Origin: Flavobacteriales bacterium
Lineage (GTDB): Bacteria; Bacteroidota; Bacteroidia; Flavobacteriales_D; Sanyastnellaceae
NCBI GenBank assembly: GCA_019694805.1
Contig: JAIBBG010000001.1
Location: 310,001 to 374,000 of the forward strand
Reading direction: 5' to 3'
Length of the DNA stretch: 64,000 nt
Both the position numbers and the translations under genes were made by a program. This document shows positions 53,348 through 62,942 of the stretch, in pieces (within the stretch, counting starts at the first letter, position 1; every line of letters starts with the position of its first letter). Below the pieces are notes generated by a model. It was not told the DNA's origin. It made no database searches and was given only the letters and a program-made list of their open reading frames with translations.

Positions 53348-53851
53348 TTACTTGCCCGTTGTTTTCTGAATAGGCTCATAAAGCGAAATCACCAGCATGT
53401 TTTTGCCTTCGCGGGAGTCAGTGGTCAAGGTTACTTCAGGATTTTTCGCCCGAACTGACGCATCGGTGCTTTTGTGTATGTAGTGAATTTCCTTTTTTCC
53501 CGAATGGGAAAGATCCGAACGTTTAAATTGCTCTAATGGCATGGCTTCAGCCAATTGACCAGCCATACGATTCATGATCTGGGTGGCCGCCGATTCGGTT
53601 TCGGTAAAACGGATCAGATCAATCACATGCACGCCCTTTTCAAGGTCATATCTGATGGTACAACGGTCAAAATCACCAACTGCGGTCTCAAATTGCCATT
53701 TTCCACTTTGTGGATCGCGCAATTGGTCCAGACCGACATAGCTTTTAGAAAATGCCATCCTAAAAAAGTCTACAAATTCGTATTGGTTGTCGGGATCAAT
53801 TTGAGCCACAGTGAAGGCCGAAATCAGGAACGAAGTGATCAGTAGTTTCAT
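53348..53851 (-). CDS. Hypothetical exported protein
   Basis: A 167-residue protein with a signal peptide (MKLLITSFLISAFTVA, likely cut after AQ or A) and a mixed alpha/beta mature part. The start reads IDPDNQYEFVDFFRMAFSKSYVGLDQL; then comes a beta hairpin (KWQFETAVGDFDRCTIRYDLEKGVHVIDLIRFTE). The end is EVTLTTDSREGKNMLVISLYEPIQKTTGK. One cysteine, no lipobox. I do not recognise the family. It abuts the end of manC and lies upstream of clpX on the opposite strand. Confidence 0.6.
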   Translation of the reverse strand: MKLLITSFLISAFTVAQIDPDNQYEFVDFFRMAFSKSYVGLDQLRDPQSGKWQFETAVGDFDRCTIRYDLEKGVHVIDLIRFTETESAATQIMNRMAGQLAEAMPLEQFKRSDLSHSGKKEIHYIHKSTDASVRAKNPEVTLTTDSREGKNMLVISLYEPIQKTTGK

Positions 53852-53947
53852 TTTATCAGATTTGTTTTCGGATGCTCTTACGCCAAAACCTCCACTGGGT
53901 TTCAGTATTCATTATCCATGTCATAACTCTTAGAGTTCCCAATGACT

Positions 53948-53955
53948 TATATTTG
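53948..53955 (+). promoter_or_regulatory. clpX -7 element TATATTTG
   Basis: Exact TAnnTTTG match, 37 bases before the clpX ATG at 53993. It overlaps the start of a longer ORF (53942), which supports the later start. Confidence 0.55.
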
Positions 53956-53992
53956 CGATTCAACCCCCCTCGACTGGGTTATATCACTGTCC

Positions 53993-55222
53993 ATGAAAGA
54001 GATCTCTTGTTCATTCTGCGGAAGAAAGAAAAGTGAAGTTTCCATCCTTATTGCCGGTATAAGCGGTCATATTTGTGATGATTGTGCGTCTCAGGCGCAT
54101 CAAATCATCAGCGAAGAATCACGGGTATCTAAAAATGACCCAAAAGCTGACCTTCAGCTTCAGGTCATGAAACCAATAGAAATCAAGAGATTTCTGGACG
54201 ATTTCGTGATTGGTCAGGACGAGGCAAAAAAATTCCTGAGTGTTGCGGTGTACAATCACTACAAACGCATCACCCAATATGGCAAAAAAGACAACCTCGA
54301 TCAGGTAGAAATTGAAAAATCCAATGTCATTCTTGTTGGCGAAACAGGTACCGGCAAAACATTGTTGGCCAAAACCATCGCCAAGATGCTGAATGTACCC
54401 TTTGCCATTGCAGATGCAACGGTACTGACAGAAGCTGGTTATGTTGGTGAAGATGTTGAGAGCATCCTTTCCAGACTGCTTCAGGATGCTGACTTCGATG
54501 TGGCCAGAGCAGAACGTGGAATTGTTTTCATCGATGAAATTGATAAGATTGCACGTAAAAGCGACAACCCAAGCATTACACGTGATGTGAGCGGTGAAGG
54601 TGTTCAACAGGCTATGCTTAAACTTCTGGAAGGCTCTATCGTGAGTGTACCTCCACAAGGTGGCCGCAAACACCCTGAACAAAAGCTGATACAAGTGAAC
54701 ACCAAAAACATTTTGTTTATCTGTGGAGGTGCGTTTGATGGTATCGACCGATTAATCGATAGAAGAATAAACACGTCGGCAATTGGTTACAACAGCAGCA
54801 CTCATCACGATCAGCATGTGAATCTGTTGCATTATATCTCTCCAATTGACCTCAAAAAATTCGGATTGATTCCGGAACTGATCGGTCGTTTCCCGGTCAT
54901 CACCTACCTCGATCCATTGGATGAAGAAACTTTGCGAAGGATTCTGGCCGAACCGAAAAATGCTCTGATCAAACAATATGTTCGCTTGTTCGAATTGGAT
55001 GGAGTAAAACTATCCTTTGATAAAAAAGTACTGGACTTTATTGTGGAAAAAGCCATTGAATACAAACTTGGCGCTCGCGGACTTCGCTCTATTTGTGAAG
55101 CGATCATGACCGATGCCATGTTTGAACTGCCATCCAATGCGGAGAAGGAATTCAAAATCACACTTCCATACGCTAAAGAGAAATTCTCTAAGAGTAAATT
55201 GAGCCAATTGAAAGCTGCGTAG
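53993..55222 (+). CDS. clpX: ATP-dependent Clp protease ATP-binding subunit ClpX
   Basis: ClpX unfolds tagged proteins and passes them to ClpP. Start ATG 53993 gives [22 protein letters not shown], the zinc-binding domain with cysteines at 6 and 9 plus a second CDDC pair; the longer start at 53942 was rejected. The 409-residue AAA+ protein shows Walker [14 protein letters not shown] (~115), Walker [12 protein letters not shown] (~177), the [22 protein letters not shown] pore/sensor region and GFGLIPE-like [15 protein letters not shown] (~288). clpP is not adjacent. It is a single-gene transcript with its own promoter; the gap to mutS contains a palindrome and a terminator. Confidence 0.96.
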   Translation: MKEISCSFCGRKKSEVSILIAGISGHICDDCASQAHQIISEESRVSKNDPKADLQLQVMKPIEIKRFLDDFVIGQDEAKKFLSVAVYNHYKRITQYGKKDNLDQVEIEKSNVILVGETGTGKTLLAKTIAKMLNVPFAIADATVLTEAGYVGEDVESILSRLLQDADFDVARAERGIVFIDEIDKIARKSDNPSITRDVSGEGVQQAMLKLLEGSIVSVPPQGGRKHPEQKLIQVNTKNILFICGGAFDGIDRLIDRRINTSAIGYNSSTHHDQHVNLLHYISPIDLKKFGLIPELIGRFPVITYLDPLDEETLRRILAEPKNALIKQYVRLFELDGVKLSFDKKVLDFIVEKAIEYKLGARGLRSICEAIMTDAMFELPSNAEKEFKITLPYAKEKFSKSKLSQLKAA

Positions 55223-55269
55223 CACTCAATAACTGTTCATAATAATAGATTTTGAGTTAATAAACTCGT

Positions 55270-55292
55270 GGTTTTCTTCGCGAAGAACAACC
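55270..55292. promoter_or_regulatory. Palindrome between clpX and mutS
   Basis: GGTT-TTCTTCG / CGAAGAA-C-AACC is an 11-bp-arm palindrome with one unpaired C; its core TTCTTCGCGAAGAA is perfect. It lies 10 bases before the TACGTTTG -7 element, where a regulator could bind. No T-run follows, so it is not a terminator. Confidence 0.45.
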
Positions 55293-55302
55293 CGCAAATA
55301 AA

Positions 55303-55310
55303 TACGTTTG
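55303..55310 (+). promoter_or_regulatory. -7 element TACGTTTG
   Basis: Exact TAnnTTTG match, 30 bases before the terminator at 55340. Transcription from here would give either a ~65-base RNA or, by read-through, the mutS leader. Confidence 0.5.
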
Positions 55311-55339
55311 CCTCGAAACGATTTTTACATGATTGCAGG

Positions 55340-55378
55340 ACTGCCGTTCTCAGAAATGAAACGGCAGTTTTGCTTTTT
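55340..55378 (+). terminator. Rho-independent terminator between clpX and mutS
   Basis: ACTGCCGTT and AACGGCAGT form a perfect 9-bp stem with an 11-nt loop, followed by TTTGCTTTTT. It ends the clpX transcript or a short RNA from the promoter at 55303. Confidence 0.85.
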
Positions 55379-55445
55379 ATCCCAATAAAACTGGTCAGTT
55401 TTTTTTCGGTAAAAACAAGATTCAATTCGTAATTTCCCTCGCAGA

Positions 55446-58103
55446 ATGAGCAAATCCGGGGACATGATAGCAGAGAAAGAAAATACTGTGGTGGAAACCC
55501 CTTTGATGAAACAATACAATACCATCAAAGCAAAATATCCTGATGCCTTGTTGTTGTTTCGTGTTGGAGATTTTTACGAAACTTTCGGTGAAGATGCCAT
55601 CAAAGCATCGCAAGTTCTTGGCATCGTGCTTACCCGTAGGAAAAACGGTGCGGCTGCATACATCGAACTTGCCGGTTTTCCGCACCATTCGCTCGACACG
55701 TATTTGCCAAAATTGGTGAGAGCAGGAAACCGCGTCGCCATTTGTGACCAATTGGAAGATCCGAAGCTCACTAAAAAAATTGTAAAGCGTGGGATCACCG
55801 AATTGGTTACTCCAGGTGTTTCTTACAACGAGAAGACTATTGAATCGAGAAGCAATAATTTTCTAGCTTCAGTTTACATCACTTCACAAAAAATTGGAGT
55901 TTCCTTCTTGGATATCTCCACAGGTGAATTCCTCACTGCACAGGGCAACGCAGAGTACATTGATAAACTTCTTCAAGGTTTCAAACCCAATGAAGTTCTT
56001 TTTCAAAAAACTCAGGAGAAAGCTTTTAAAGAAATGTTCGGTGATCGTTTCTTCACCTTTCGGTTGGATGATTGGGTTTATAGTTCAGACTTCGGATACG
56101 AAATTCTCAATAAACACTTCGATACCAAAAACCTCAAAGGATTTGGTATCGATGAAATGGAACACGCTGTGATTGCGTCTGGTGCTGTTTTGCATTACCT
56201 CGCAGAAACACAACACGACAAGGTCGCTCACATTGCACAAATCTCACGTATCGAAGAAGATAGTCATGTCTGGCTCGATCGATTTACCATCCGAAATCTG
56301 GAATTGGTCACCAGCGCCCATGATCAAGGGAAAACGCTATTGCATATCCTAGATCATACTGTCACACCCATGGGTTCGCGCTTGCTCAGAAGATGGTTAC
56401 TCCTGCCACTTAAAGACATCAGACAAATTGAACGTCGCCATGAAGCTGTTGCATTTTTCAGTGCGCGAATTGATGACATGGAACGCAACTACGGCGAACT
56501 CAAACATGTTGGCGATCTTGAACGACTGATTTCTCGAGCTGCTGTAGGTCGCATTTCACCTCGTGAATTGCAACATATAAAACGTGCACTTGATGTTATC
56601 GGCCCTCTCAAATTGTATTGTGAAAACAGCGGGTGCGAAAGTCTTGCAGCTCTCGGCGCCCAATTGAATCCGTGCAACCAAGTTCGTGATCGCATTGCGC
56701 GTGAATTGCATCCCGATGCGCCTATCGCACTCAATAAGGGAAATGTCATTGCAGATGGTATTCATGCTGAACTCGATGAGTTGCGTCAACTTGCATTCCA
56801 TGGTAAAGATTACCTGCAACAAGTTCAAGAACGCGAAAGTGAACGTACAGGTATTCCATCGTTGAAGATTTCATTCAACAATGTGTTTGGATATTACCTG
56901 GAAGTCAGAAATACCCACAAAGACAAAGTGCCTGCGGATTGGATCAGAAAACAAACACTTACTCAGGCTGAACGATATATCACGGAAGAACTCAAAGTAT
57001 ACGAGCAAAAAATTCTTGGTGCAGAAGAAAAAATTGCGTCCATTGAGTTTAAGGTATTCAATGATCTCGTGCAAGCTGTGGCAGATTATACAGCGGCAAT
57101 TCAACTCAACGCACAAGTGCTCGCACAACTCGATGTGCTGATGAGTTTAGCCAAAGTTGCTGTGAAAAACAGCTATGTGCGTCCTACTGTAAATGATTCC
57201 AAAACACTAAAGATTTTGGAAGGCAGACACCCCGTCATAGAACAAGCATTGCCTCAAGGTGAAGAATATGTAAGCAATGATGTCTATCTCGACAACGACA
57301 CCCAACAAGTGATGATGATCACCGGTCCAAACATGTCCGGTAAGAGTGCAGTACTCAGACAAACGGCACTCATTGTGCTCATGGCACAAATGGGTAGTTT
57401 CGTTCCGGCTAAAGCGGCAGACATTGGCATTGTCGACAAAGTGTTTACTCGTGTTGGAGCCAGTGATAATATCAGCAGTGGCGAATCAACGTTCATGGTA
57501 GAGATGAATGAGACGGCCAGTATTCTCAACAATTTATCTGACCGTAGTCTTGTACTTCTTGATGAAATTGGTCGCGGCACTTCCACATACGATGGTGTAA
57601 GCATTGCTTGGGCAATAGCTGAGTACATTCATGAAAATCAGAAGGCTCGAGCCAAAACACTTTTTGCAACTCATTATCACGAGTTGAATGAAATGACTTC
57701 ACTCTTTCCGCGCATACATAATTTCAATGTGAGCGTCAAAGAAGTCGGTAACAAAGTGATTTTCTTGCGAAAACTATCACAAGGTGGTAGTAACCATAGT
57801 TTCGGAATTCATGTAGCCCGTATGGCGGGTATGCCCGTGAAAGTTATAGAAAGAGCAAAAGATATATTGCAGCAACTCGAAAAATCACATTCAAGAGAAA
57901 ATCTCTCCGGCGATAGTGTTTCACCTCAAGTTGCCAAAGCCGCCAAAGAAACACAAGTAGGACAACTCAGTATCTTCCAACTTGATGATCCTTCCCTCGC
58001 ACAAATCCGTGAAGAAATCATGAACCTCGATCTAAATACGATCACACCTATTGAGGCTTTGATGAAATTGAACGAGATTAGGAAAATTGTTACTGGGAAA
58101 TGA
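55446..58103 (+). CDS. mutS: DNA mismatch repair protein MutS
   Basis: MutS recognises mismatches and starts repair with MutL. The 885-residue protein has the mismatch-reading Phe-X-Glu at residues 43-45 (GDFYETFG), so it is a MutS1 type and not a MutS2. It has the conserved clamp and lever helices, [29 protein letters not shown] (~480), Walker [17 protein letters not shown] (~624-639), Walker [17 protein letters not shown] (~697) and a helix-turn-helix at [21 protein letters not shown] (~775). The last 70 residues contain a linker and the C-terminal dimerisation helix. ATG 55446 is used; MIAEKEN at codon 7 is an alternative. It converges with accC. Confidence 0.97.
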   Translation: MSKSGDMIAEKENTVVETPLMKQYNTIKAKYPDALLLFRVGDFYETFGEDAIKASQVLGIVLTRRKNGAAAYIELAGFPHHSLDTYLPKLVRAGNRVAICDQLEDPKLTKKIVKRGITELVTPGVSYNEKTIESRSNNFLASVYITSQKIGVSFLDISTGEFLTAQGNAEYIDKLLQGFKPNEVLFQKTQEKAFKEMFGDRFFTFRLDDWVYSSDFGYEILNKHFDTKNLKGFGIDEMEHAVIASGAVLHYLAETQHDKVAHIAQISRIEEDSHVWLDRFTIRNLELVTSAHDQGKTLLHILDHTVTPMGSRLLRRWLLLPLKDIRQIERRHEAVAFFSARIDDMERNYGELKHVGDLERLISRAAVGRISPRELQHIKRALDVIGPLKLYCENSGCESLAALGAQLNPCNQVRDRIARELHPDAPIALNKGNVIADGIHAELDELRQLAFHGKDYLQQVQERESERTGIPSLKISFNNVFGYYLEVRNTHKDKVPADWIRKQTLTQAERYITEELKVYEQKILGAEEKIASIEFKVFNDLVQAVADYTAAIQLNAQVLAQLDVLMSLAKVAVKNSYVRPTVNDSKTLKILEGRHPVIEQALPQGEEYVSNDVYLDNDTQQVMMITGPNMSGKSAVLRQTALIVLMAQMGSFVPAKAADIGIVDKVFTRVGASDNISSGESTFMVEMNETASILNNLSDRSLVLLDEIGRGTSTYDGVSIAWAIAEYIHENQKARAKTLFATHYHELNEMTSLFPRIHNFNVSVKEVGNKVIFLRKLSQGGSNHSFGIHVARMAGMPVKVIERAKDILQQLEKSHSRENLSGDSVSPQVAKAAKETQVGQLSIFQLDDPSLAQIREEIMNLDLNTITPIEALMKLNEIRKIVTGK

Positions 58104-58120
58104 ACTACACAGAATTCAAG

Positions 58121-58197
58121 ATTTAAGATTTAAAATTTAATATTAGCCTTTACGCACTCACGAACCCCCGCGAATACAGCAATTTTAAATCTTAAAT
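58121..58197. terminator. AT-rich inverted repeat between convergent mutS and accC
   Basis: ATTTAAGATTTAAAATT (58121-58137) and AATTTTAAATCTTAAAT (58181-58197) are perfect inverted copies, 17 bp, separated by 43 bases. Such an AT-only stem could stop transcripts from both sides, though it is weak per base pair. No other terminator is seen between the two genes. Confidence 0.45.
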
Positions 58198-58210
58198 TAT
58201 AATTTCCCAA

Positions 58211-59545
58211 TCACATCTCAAACGTTTCCATAAACTTCGTCGTGAAATCGCCCTCTCTGAATTTGGCGTTTTTCATGAGTTTCTGATGGAAAGGAATGGT
58301 TGTTTTGATGCCTTCAATGATGTATTCGTCCAACGCACGCTCCATTTTGGTAATCGCTTCTTCTCGTGTTTGAGCAACAACGATAAGCTTCGAGATCATG
58401 GAATCATAATGAGGAGGAATAACGTATCCGGCATATGCATGTGTATCTAAACGCACACCATGGCCTCCCGGCGAGTGATATGAAGTGATCTTACCTGGAC
58501 TCGGTGCAAAATTCTTAAACGGATCTTCCGCGTTGATGCGGCACTGAATCGCATGCATTTTTGGATAGTAGTTACGACCTGAAATTGGATCGCCTGCAGC
58601 CAATTTGATTTGTTCTTTCACCAAATCATAATTGATCACCTCTTCCGTAATGGTATGCTCAACCTGAATCCTGGTGTTCATTTCCATGAAATAGAAATCA
58701 CGGTTCTTATCTACCAAAAACTCCACAGTTCCTACACCTTCATATTTAACGGCTTCCGCAGCCTTAATCGCTGCCTGACCCATTTTTTCACGTAATTCAT
58801 CGGTCATAAATGGTGAAGGCGTTTCTTCCACCAATTTTTGGTGACGACGTTGAATAGAGCAATCACGTTCACTCAAGTGACACGCTTTGCCGTATTGATC
58901 TCCTGCAATCTGGATTTCGATGTGACGAGGTTCTTCAACGAACTTCTCCATGTACATGCCATCATTACCAAAAGCAGCAGCCGCTTCGCGACGTGTTTTA
59001 TCCCATGCATCACGAACATCATCATCGTTTTTACATACCCTCATTCCTTTACCACCGCCTCCTGCTGTGGCTTTCATCATGATCGGGTATTTGATCTTGT
59101 TGGCAATTTCCAAAGCTTGCTCCAGACTCTCCAGCAAACCATCACTTCCTGGAATGGTAGGCACTCCAGCGTCCTTCATGGTTTGTTTGGCGCTGGATTT
59201 ATCGCCCATAGCCTCAATCATTTCTGGTGAAGCTCCGATGAACTTTATTCCGTTCTCTTTGCAAACTTTAGAGAAGGTGGCATTCTCCGAAAGAAACCCA
59301 TAACCCGGATGAATGGCATCCGCGTTGGTAATTTCTGCCGCTGCAATGATATTTGGAATTTTAAGGTAGGATTCTTTGCTTGGGGGAGGACCAATACAAA
59401 CGGCTTCATCGGCAAAACGCACATGAAGGCTGTCTCTGTCTGCCGTGGAATAAACGGCAACGGTAGCGATACCCATCTCCTTGCAGGTACGGATAACACG
59501 AAGTGCAATCTCTCCCCTGTTCGCTATCAATATCTTTTTAAACAT
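58211..59545 (-). CDS. accC: Acetyl-CoA carboxylase biotin carboxylase subunit
   Basis: AccC carboxylates the biotin on BCCP using bicarbonate and ATP, the first half of acetyl-CoA carboxylation for fatty-acid synthesis. The 444-residue protein shows [39 protein letters not shown] (~79), the ATP-grasp Gly loop [15 protein letters not shown] (~157) and [16 protein letters not shown] (~290). It is 65 bases downstream of accB on the same strand, in the order fabH-accB-accC. The accA/accD genes are not in the window. The 3' end faces mutS. Confidence 0.96.
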   Translation of the reverse strand: MFKKILIANRGEIALRVIRTCKEMGIATVAVYSTADRDSLHVRFADEAVCIGPPPSKESYLKIPNIIAAAEITNADAIHPGYGFLSENATFSKVCKENGIKFIGASPEMIEAMGDKSSAKQTMKDAGVPTIPGSDGLLESLEQALEIANKIKYPIMMKATAGGGGKGMRVCKNDDDVRDAWDKTRREAAAAFGNDGMYMEKFVEEPRHIEIQIAGDQYGKACHLSERDCSIQRRHQKLVEETPSPFMTDELREKMGQAAIKAAEAVKYEGVGTVEFLVDKNRDFYFMEMNTRIQVEHTITEEVINYDLVKEQIKLAAGDPISGRNYYPKMHAIQCRINAEDPFKNFAPSPGKITSYHSPGGHGVRLDTHAYAGYVIPPHYDSMISKLIVVAQTREEAITKMERALDEYIIEGIKTTIPFHQKLMKNAKFREGDFTTKFMETFEM

Positions 59546-59610
59546 ATTGTTTCCGGATTGAATGAAATGGATCCTGACAATGCATCAAAAGATGCCATAT
59601 CAGGGTTTGA

Positions 59611-60108
59611 TCAGGCAGGTTCTACAAGGAAAAGCGGTTGATCGTATTCGATCGGCGTGCTGTCATTGACGAGAACCTTCACAATCTTTCCACTGACTTC
59701 TGATTCAATTTCATTGAACAGCTTCATGGCTTCGATGATACAAACTGTATCACCTTGTTTGATTGTGCTTCCCACTTCCACAAACGGTGGTTTATCCGGC
59801 GATGAGGACCTGTAAAAGGTACCAATCATCGGTGATTTTACTTCGACGAGATTTCCTTTGGGCTCCTCGGCTTTTGGTGCTGAAGCAGGTGCTGGTGCAG
59901 GCGCTGCTGCTACAGCTGGTGCGGCCGGAGTGGCAACCGGAGCAGCAACCTGTGGTACTGCTACTTGAATGACCTCCTGAACCCTGCTCTTTGCTTCCTG
60001 AGCTTTAATGGTGATGCGGAAGTCCTTCTGCTCGAGAGAAACTTCACTTACACCGCTTTTTGCAACGAACTTGATGAGTTCCTGAATTTGCGCTAAGTTC
60101 ATATCCAT
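59611..60108 (-). CDS. accB: Biotin carboxyl carrier protein (BCCP)
   Basis: BCCP carries the biotin between biotin carboxylase and carboxyltransferase. The start at ATG 60108 gives MDMNLAQIQELIKFVAKSGVSEVSLEQKDF and 165 residues. The longest ORF starts at a TTG (60189) lying inside a TACATTTG promoter element, so it was rejected. Residues ~50-85 are an Ala/Pro-rich linker. The C-terminal biotinyl domain has CIIEAMKLFNEIESEVSGK with the biotinylated Lys at 129. It lies 131 bases after fabH, with a promoter just upstream, and 65 bases before accC. Confidence 0.94.
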   Translation of the reverse strand: MDMNLAQIQELIKFVAKSGVSEVSLEQKDFRITIKAQEAKSRVQEVIQVAVPQVAAPVATPAAPAVAAAPAPAPASAPKAEEPKGNLVEVKSPMIGTFYRSSSPDKPPFVEVGSTIKQGDTVCIIEAMKLFNEIESEVSGKIVKVLVNDSTPIEYDQPLFLVEPA

Positions 60109-60186
60109 TTTTTCATTGAGTATATCTGCATTCTTATCGTTTGCAGCAACATCATTTGTTGATGTTTTGGGTTTCGATGGTTTTGC

Positions 60187-60194
60187 CAAATGTA
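60187..60194 (-). promoter_or_regulatory. accB -7 element TACATTTG
   Basis: Exact match to TAnnTTTG on the minus strand, 78 bases upstream of the accB ATG at 60108. It overlaps the alternative TTG start at 60189. A clear -33 element is not visible. Confidence 0.5.
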
Positions 60195-60239
60195 TAAGAA
60201 TTCAAATGTTAAACGCTCTTTACTTTAATATTTCCGATA

Positions 60240-61238
60240 TTAATTCGGGTTGTATGCCCATTTCAGGTAAACAGCACCCCAGGTAAAACCACCACCAAAG
60301 GCTGCAAGAATAATGTTATCTCCCTTTTTTAACTGATTTTCCCAATCCCACAGACACAAAGGAAGTGTACCGGCGGTTGTATTGCCATATCGCTGTATAT
60401 TGATCATGACCTTATCGCTGTCCAATCCCATGCGCTTAGCGGTTGCATCAATAATTCTCAAATTTGCCTGATGGGGAACAAGCCAAGCGACATCTTCTGA
60501 CTTCAAGTTGTTTCGCTCCATAATTTCTGCGGAAACATCCGACATCCCTTTGACAGCGGCCTTGAATACCGGTTGGCCATCTTGAAACACATAATGCTCC
60601 CTTTTGTCCACAGTTTCATGACTGGCCGGCTTCACCGAACCTCCTGCCTTTTGATGCAGATATTGTTTTCCACTGCCGTCTGACTTCAAAATGCTATCGA
60701 CAATACCCAATCCCTCTTGATTGGGTTCAAGAAGGACGGCACCAGCACCATCCCCAAAAATGATACAAGTAGAACGATCCGTGTAATCGATGATGCTGGA
60801 CATTTTATCTCCTCCCACCACGACCACCTTTTTGTATTTACCCGTTTCAATAAACTGAGCGCCTGTGGTTAAGGCGAAAATGAAGCCGGAACAAGCTGCA
60901 CCTATATCATAACTCCACGCATTCACTGCTCCAATTTTATCTGAAATGATATTGGCTGTCGCCGGGAATACATGGTCAGGGGTAACTGTCGCACAAATGA
61001 GCAAATCGATTTCAGAGGCATCGATGCCTCGTTTCTTGAGCAATCCTTTTACGGCTTCTGCCGCCATATCGCTTGTTCCCAATCCCTCACCTTTCAAGAT
61101 ATGACGGGTTTCTATACCCGTCCTAGTCCTGATCCATTCATCTGTCGTGTCGACCATTTTTTCAAGGTCGAAATTGGTCAGTAGATCTGGCGGAACATAT
61201 CCGTGAACTGCTGTAATCGCCGCTGTTGTGCGTGTCAT
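60240..61238 (-). CDS. fabH: 3-oxoacyl-ACP synthase III (FabH)
   Basis: FabH joins acetyl-CoA with malonyl-ACP to start type II fatty-acid synthesis. The 332-residue protein carries the catalytic Cys 116 in [18 protein letters not shown], the His in [12 protein letters not shown] (~260) and the Asn in [12 protein letters not shown] (~290), i.e. the complete Cys-His-Asn triad. FWEN-like [32 protein letters not shown] forms the N-terminal signature. It is between rpmF and accB, all on the minus strand; its own promoter-like TACATTAG lies around 61276-61283. It is typical of the Flavobacteriales fatty-acid cluster. Confidence 0.95.
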   Translation of the reverse strand: MTRTTAAITAVHGYVPPDLLTNFDLEKMVDTTDEWIRTRTGIETRHILKGEGLGTSDMAAEAVKGLLKKRGIDASEIDLLICATVTPDHVFPATANIISDKIGAVNAWSYDIGAACSGFIFALTTGAQFIETGKYKKVVVVGGDKMSSIIDYTDRSTCIIFGDGAGAVLLEPNQEGLGIVDSILKSDGSGKQYLHQKAGGSVKPASHETVDKREHYVFQDGQPVFKAAVKGMSDVSAEIMERNNLKSEDVAWLVPHQANLRIIDATAKRMGLDSDKVMINIQRYGNTTAGTLPLCLWDWENQLKKGDNIILAAFGGGFTWGAVYLKWAYNPN

Positions 61239-61320
61239 GAATTTCCTTCTGATTTAATCCTATCGAAAAAACGGGCGCTAATGTAACGCTATTCATTTTG
61301 GTGCCCGAAATAACTCTTAA

Positions 61321-61395
61321 AACCCAAATCATGCAGTCGAAATCTGCTACAGCGTTGAAAGCCTTCATCACGATCCTGACCACAAGATTTGGGTT
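61321..61395. repeat. Dispersed inverted repeat, copy 3
   Basis: AACCCAAATC (61321-61330) and GATTTGGGTT (61386-61395) are perfect 10-bp inverted ends of a 75-base element with further partial pairing inside. The right arm (TTCATCACGATCC ... GATTTGGGTT) matches the one at 34521 in about 30 of 35 bases. It lies between the rpmF terminator and fabH. Confidence 0.5.
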
Positions 61396-61431
61396 AAAAC
61401 GTAGCCAAGCACCACTTTTGCGGTTCCACAG

Positions 61432-61470
61432 GCATAAATAACAAAGCCGGTACACATAAGTGCACCGGCT
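61432..61470 (-). terminator. Rho-independent terminator of the yceD-rpmF transcript
   Basis: An 11-bp stem (AGCCGGTGCAC against GTGTACCGGCT, one G-T pair) with a TTAT loop, followed on the minus strand by TTTGTTATTTATG. It lies 26 bases after the rpmF stop codon. Confidence 0.88.
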
Positions 61471-61495
61471 GATATTTGATCAGTTGCTGGAGGAA

Positions 61496-61693
61496 TTAAT
61501 CTTCCTTAGCTGAATTCTTTTCCATCAACACTTTACCCTTGTAGTAAAGCTTGTCCTCGTGCCAATGAGCACGGTGGAACAGGTGAGGCTGACCCGTAGT
61601 TGGACATGTAGCAACGTTAGGTGCTTCAATTTTGTAGTGTGTTCTGCGTTTCGCCTGGCGGGTCTGCGAAATCCTGTGTTTGGGATGTGCCAT
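61496..61693 (-). CDS. rpmF: 50S ribosomal protein L32
   Basis: A 65-residue basic protein starting [44 protein letters not shown], the normal N-terminus and core of L32 in Bacteroidota. Only one Cys is present, so this is the zinc-free (C-minus) paralogue type that lacks the four-cysteine ribbon. It follows yceD by 25 bases, as in most Bacteroidota, and is followed by a strong terminator. The yceD-rpmF pair is linked to the fabH-acc genes in many bacteria. Confidence 0.95.
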   Translation of the reverse strand: MAHPKHRISQTRQAKRRTHYKIEAPNVATCPTTGQPHLFHRAHWHEDKLYYKGKVLMEKNSAKED

Positions 61694-61718
61694 TTCAGTA
61701 TGGTTTTAAAACAAATTT

Positions 61719-62261
61719 TTACTCTTCTTCTTCAAAAAACTCCCGTTCTTCCGGGTCATCAAAATTGAGATTCTTCAATGCCGCCCACTGTGAATCAGCG
61801 GTCTGATCAACCTGAAATTCCTTCAGGCGTTTCAGTGACTCTTGGTTGCAATCGGCCGTGTTCTCGTGAATGTGTCTGGCAGGTAATGCCAAATGAGCGT
61901 ATTCGTACAAATATTGGCTTATGTCAACTTCATGTTCCGAAGGACCAAGAACCAATATTTCGTCATCCGTGTTACCTGTGTGGTCGCCGAACTTTACGAT
62001 CAATCTGTGGGAGGCCACAATTGAAATTTTCAGATCATCACCACAATGATCACAAGTAGAATCCACGTTGCCTTCCAGCTGAAAAGTCAGAATGAGCATG
62101 GTGCTCTGTTTTTCCAACTCAACATCAGCTTTTATGCTGCTTCCGTGGATTTCAGAAGAATCAAAATTTTCAAAGAACCTATTGTCCAGCGTGTATTCAA
62201 ATTGGTGTTTACCCAACTTCAACCCGAGGTACGGAATCCTGTATTCCTTCAAGGTATTCAC
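61719..62261 (-). CDS. yceD: YceD family protein (DUF177)
   Basis: A 180-residue protein of the DUF177/YceD family, involved in 23S rRNA or large-subunit maturation in some bacteria and plastids. The start GTG 62261 gives VNTLKEYRIPYLGLKLGKHQFEYTLDNRFF, the usual beginning. The longer ORF from TTG 62288 is rejected because a promoter element TACTTTTG covers that codon. The core has a CDHCGDD motif near residue 80 and the acidic end NFDDPEEREFFEEEE is typical. It heads the transcript yceD-rpmF, with a -33/-7 promoter and an 18-base leader. Confidence 0.88.
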   Translation of the reverse strand: MNTLKEYRIPYLGLKLGKHQFEYTLDNRFFENFDSSEIHGSSIKADVELEKQSTMLILTFQLEGNVDSTCDHCGDDLKISIVASHRLIVKFGDHTGNTDDEILVLGPSEHEVDISQYLYEYAHLALPARHIHENTADCNQESLKRLKEFQVDQTADSQWAALKNLNFDDPEEREFFEEEE

Positions 62262-62285
62262 ACGGCGGCTGTTAAAAACGGACGG

Positions 62286-62315
62286 CAAAAGTAATCCCTT
62301 TTTTCAATTTGACAA
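62286..62315 (-). promoter_or_regulatory. yceD-rpmF promoter TTG-N19-TACTTTTG
   Basis: Minus-strand TTG at 62315-62313 and TACTTTTG at 62293-62286 are 19 bases apart, an exact match to the Bacteroidota consensus. The start codon GTG 62261 lies 25 bases downstream. Confidence 0.75.
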
Positions 62316-62346
62316 GCATATTTCCCGAAAAATCAACATCTGTGAC

Positions 62347-62379
62347 TTGTTATAAACACGCCAGCTTGTTGTAAATTTG
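62347..62379 (+). promoter_or_regulatory. Promoter TTG-N22-TAAATTTG upstream of the DUF4783 gene
   Basis: TTG at 62347-62349 and TAAATTTG at 62372-62379 are separated by 22 bases. The start codon at 62488 is about 105 bases further, so the transcript would have a long leader of roughly 100 bases; no function is seen in it. Confidence 0.6.
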
Positions 62380-62487
62380 AACAGTGCAACTTCCGCCGTA
62401 TGTTCGCTTGCCTCCAGAGAGGTAAGTTCTCATGTTTGGCGCGATGGTTGCTAACCAAGACCGGAATCTGATAAAGATATTTAACAC

Positions 62488-62874
62488 ATGAAATTCCTGA
62501 TATCGATACTTCTTGTTTTTGCTGCTGCTACTGGCTTCGCTCAAAATGACATCACCGGAGAAGTTGCCGCAGCACTCAAAAAAGGTGATGCTGCAAGTAT
62601 TGCCGCGCACATGATGCCACAAATCGAACTCACTTTAAATGATCAGGACAATAACCTCGGTAAAGCCGAAGCCCAAAAGGCTCTGGCAACTTTCTTTAAA
62701 GATCACCCAGTAACCGGTTTTAACATCAAACACCAAGGCACTTCTAAACTCGATGACCAATACCGAATTGGCGACCTCACCACACAAAAAGGCAACTTCC
62801 GGGTGACGTTTTTCATGAAAAAATCAGGAAATTCAATGCAGATCAGACAGTTAAAGATCGAACCTGCTGAATAA
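62488..62874 (+). CDS. DUF4783 exported protein
   Basis: A 128-residue protein with a signal peptide (MKFLISILLVFAAATGFAQ, cut before NDITGE). The mature part is a cystatin/NTF2-like alpha-beta unit: AALKKGDAASIAAHMMPQIELTLNDQDNNLGKAEAQKALATFF and then beta strands (FNIKHQGTSKLDDQYRIGDL, FRVTFFMKKSGN, IRQLKIEPAE). It matches DUF4783 of Bacteroidota, which is nearly always next to nadC or rlmH; its function is unknown. Its stop is 68 bases before the nadC start, same strand, and co-transcription is possible. Confidence 0.85.
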   Translation: MKFLISILLVFAAATGFAQNDITGEVAAALKKGDAASIAAHMMPQIELTLNDQDNNLGKAEAQKALATFFKDHPVTGFNIKHQGTSKLDDQYRIGDLTTQKGNFRVTFFMKKSGNSMQIRQLKIEPAE

Positions 62875-62942
62875 TCCCGAATTCCTGAAGTTTTTTATTC
62901 TTTTCATTGTTGCTATACCCACGGACAGATTTCCTTTGCTCC

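Noticed and set aside
60109-60189. N-terminal extension of BCCP from TTG 60189
   Set aside because: The TTG is part of a TACATTTG promoter element, and family members start at the later M-D-M-N-type segment.
62262-62288. N-terminal extension of YceD from TTG 62288
   Set aside because: The TTG lies inside an exact promoter element with a properly spaced -33 TTG; the GTG at 62261 gives the usual family start.
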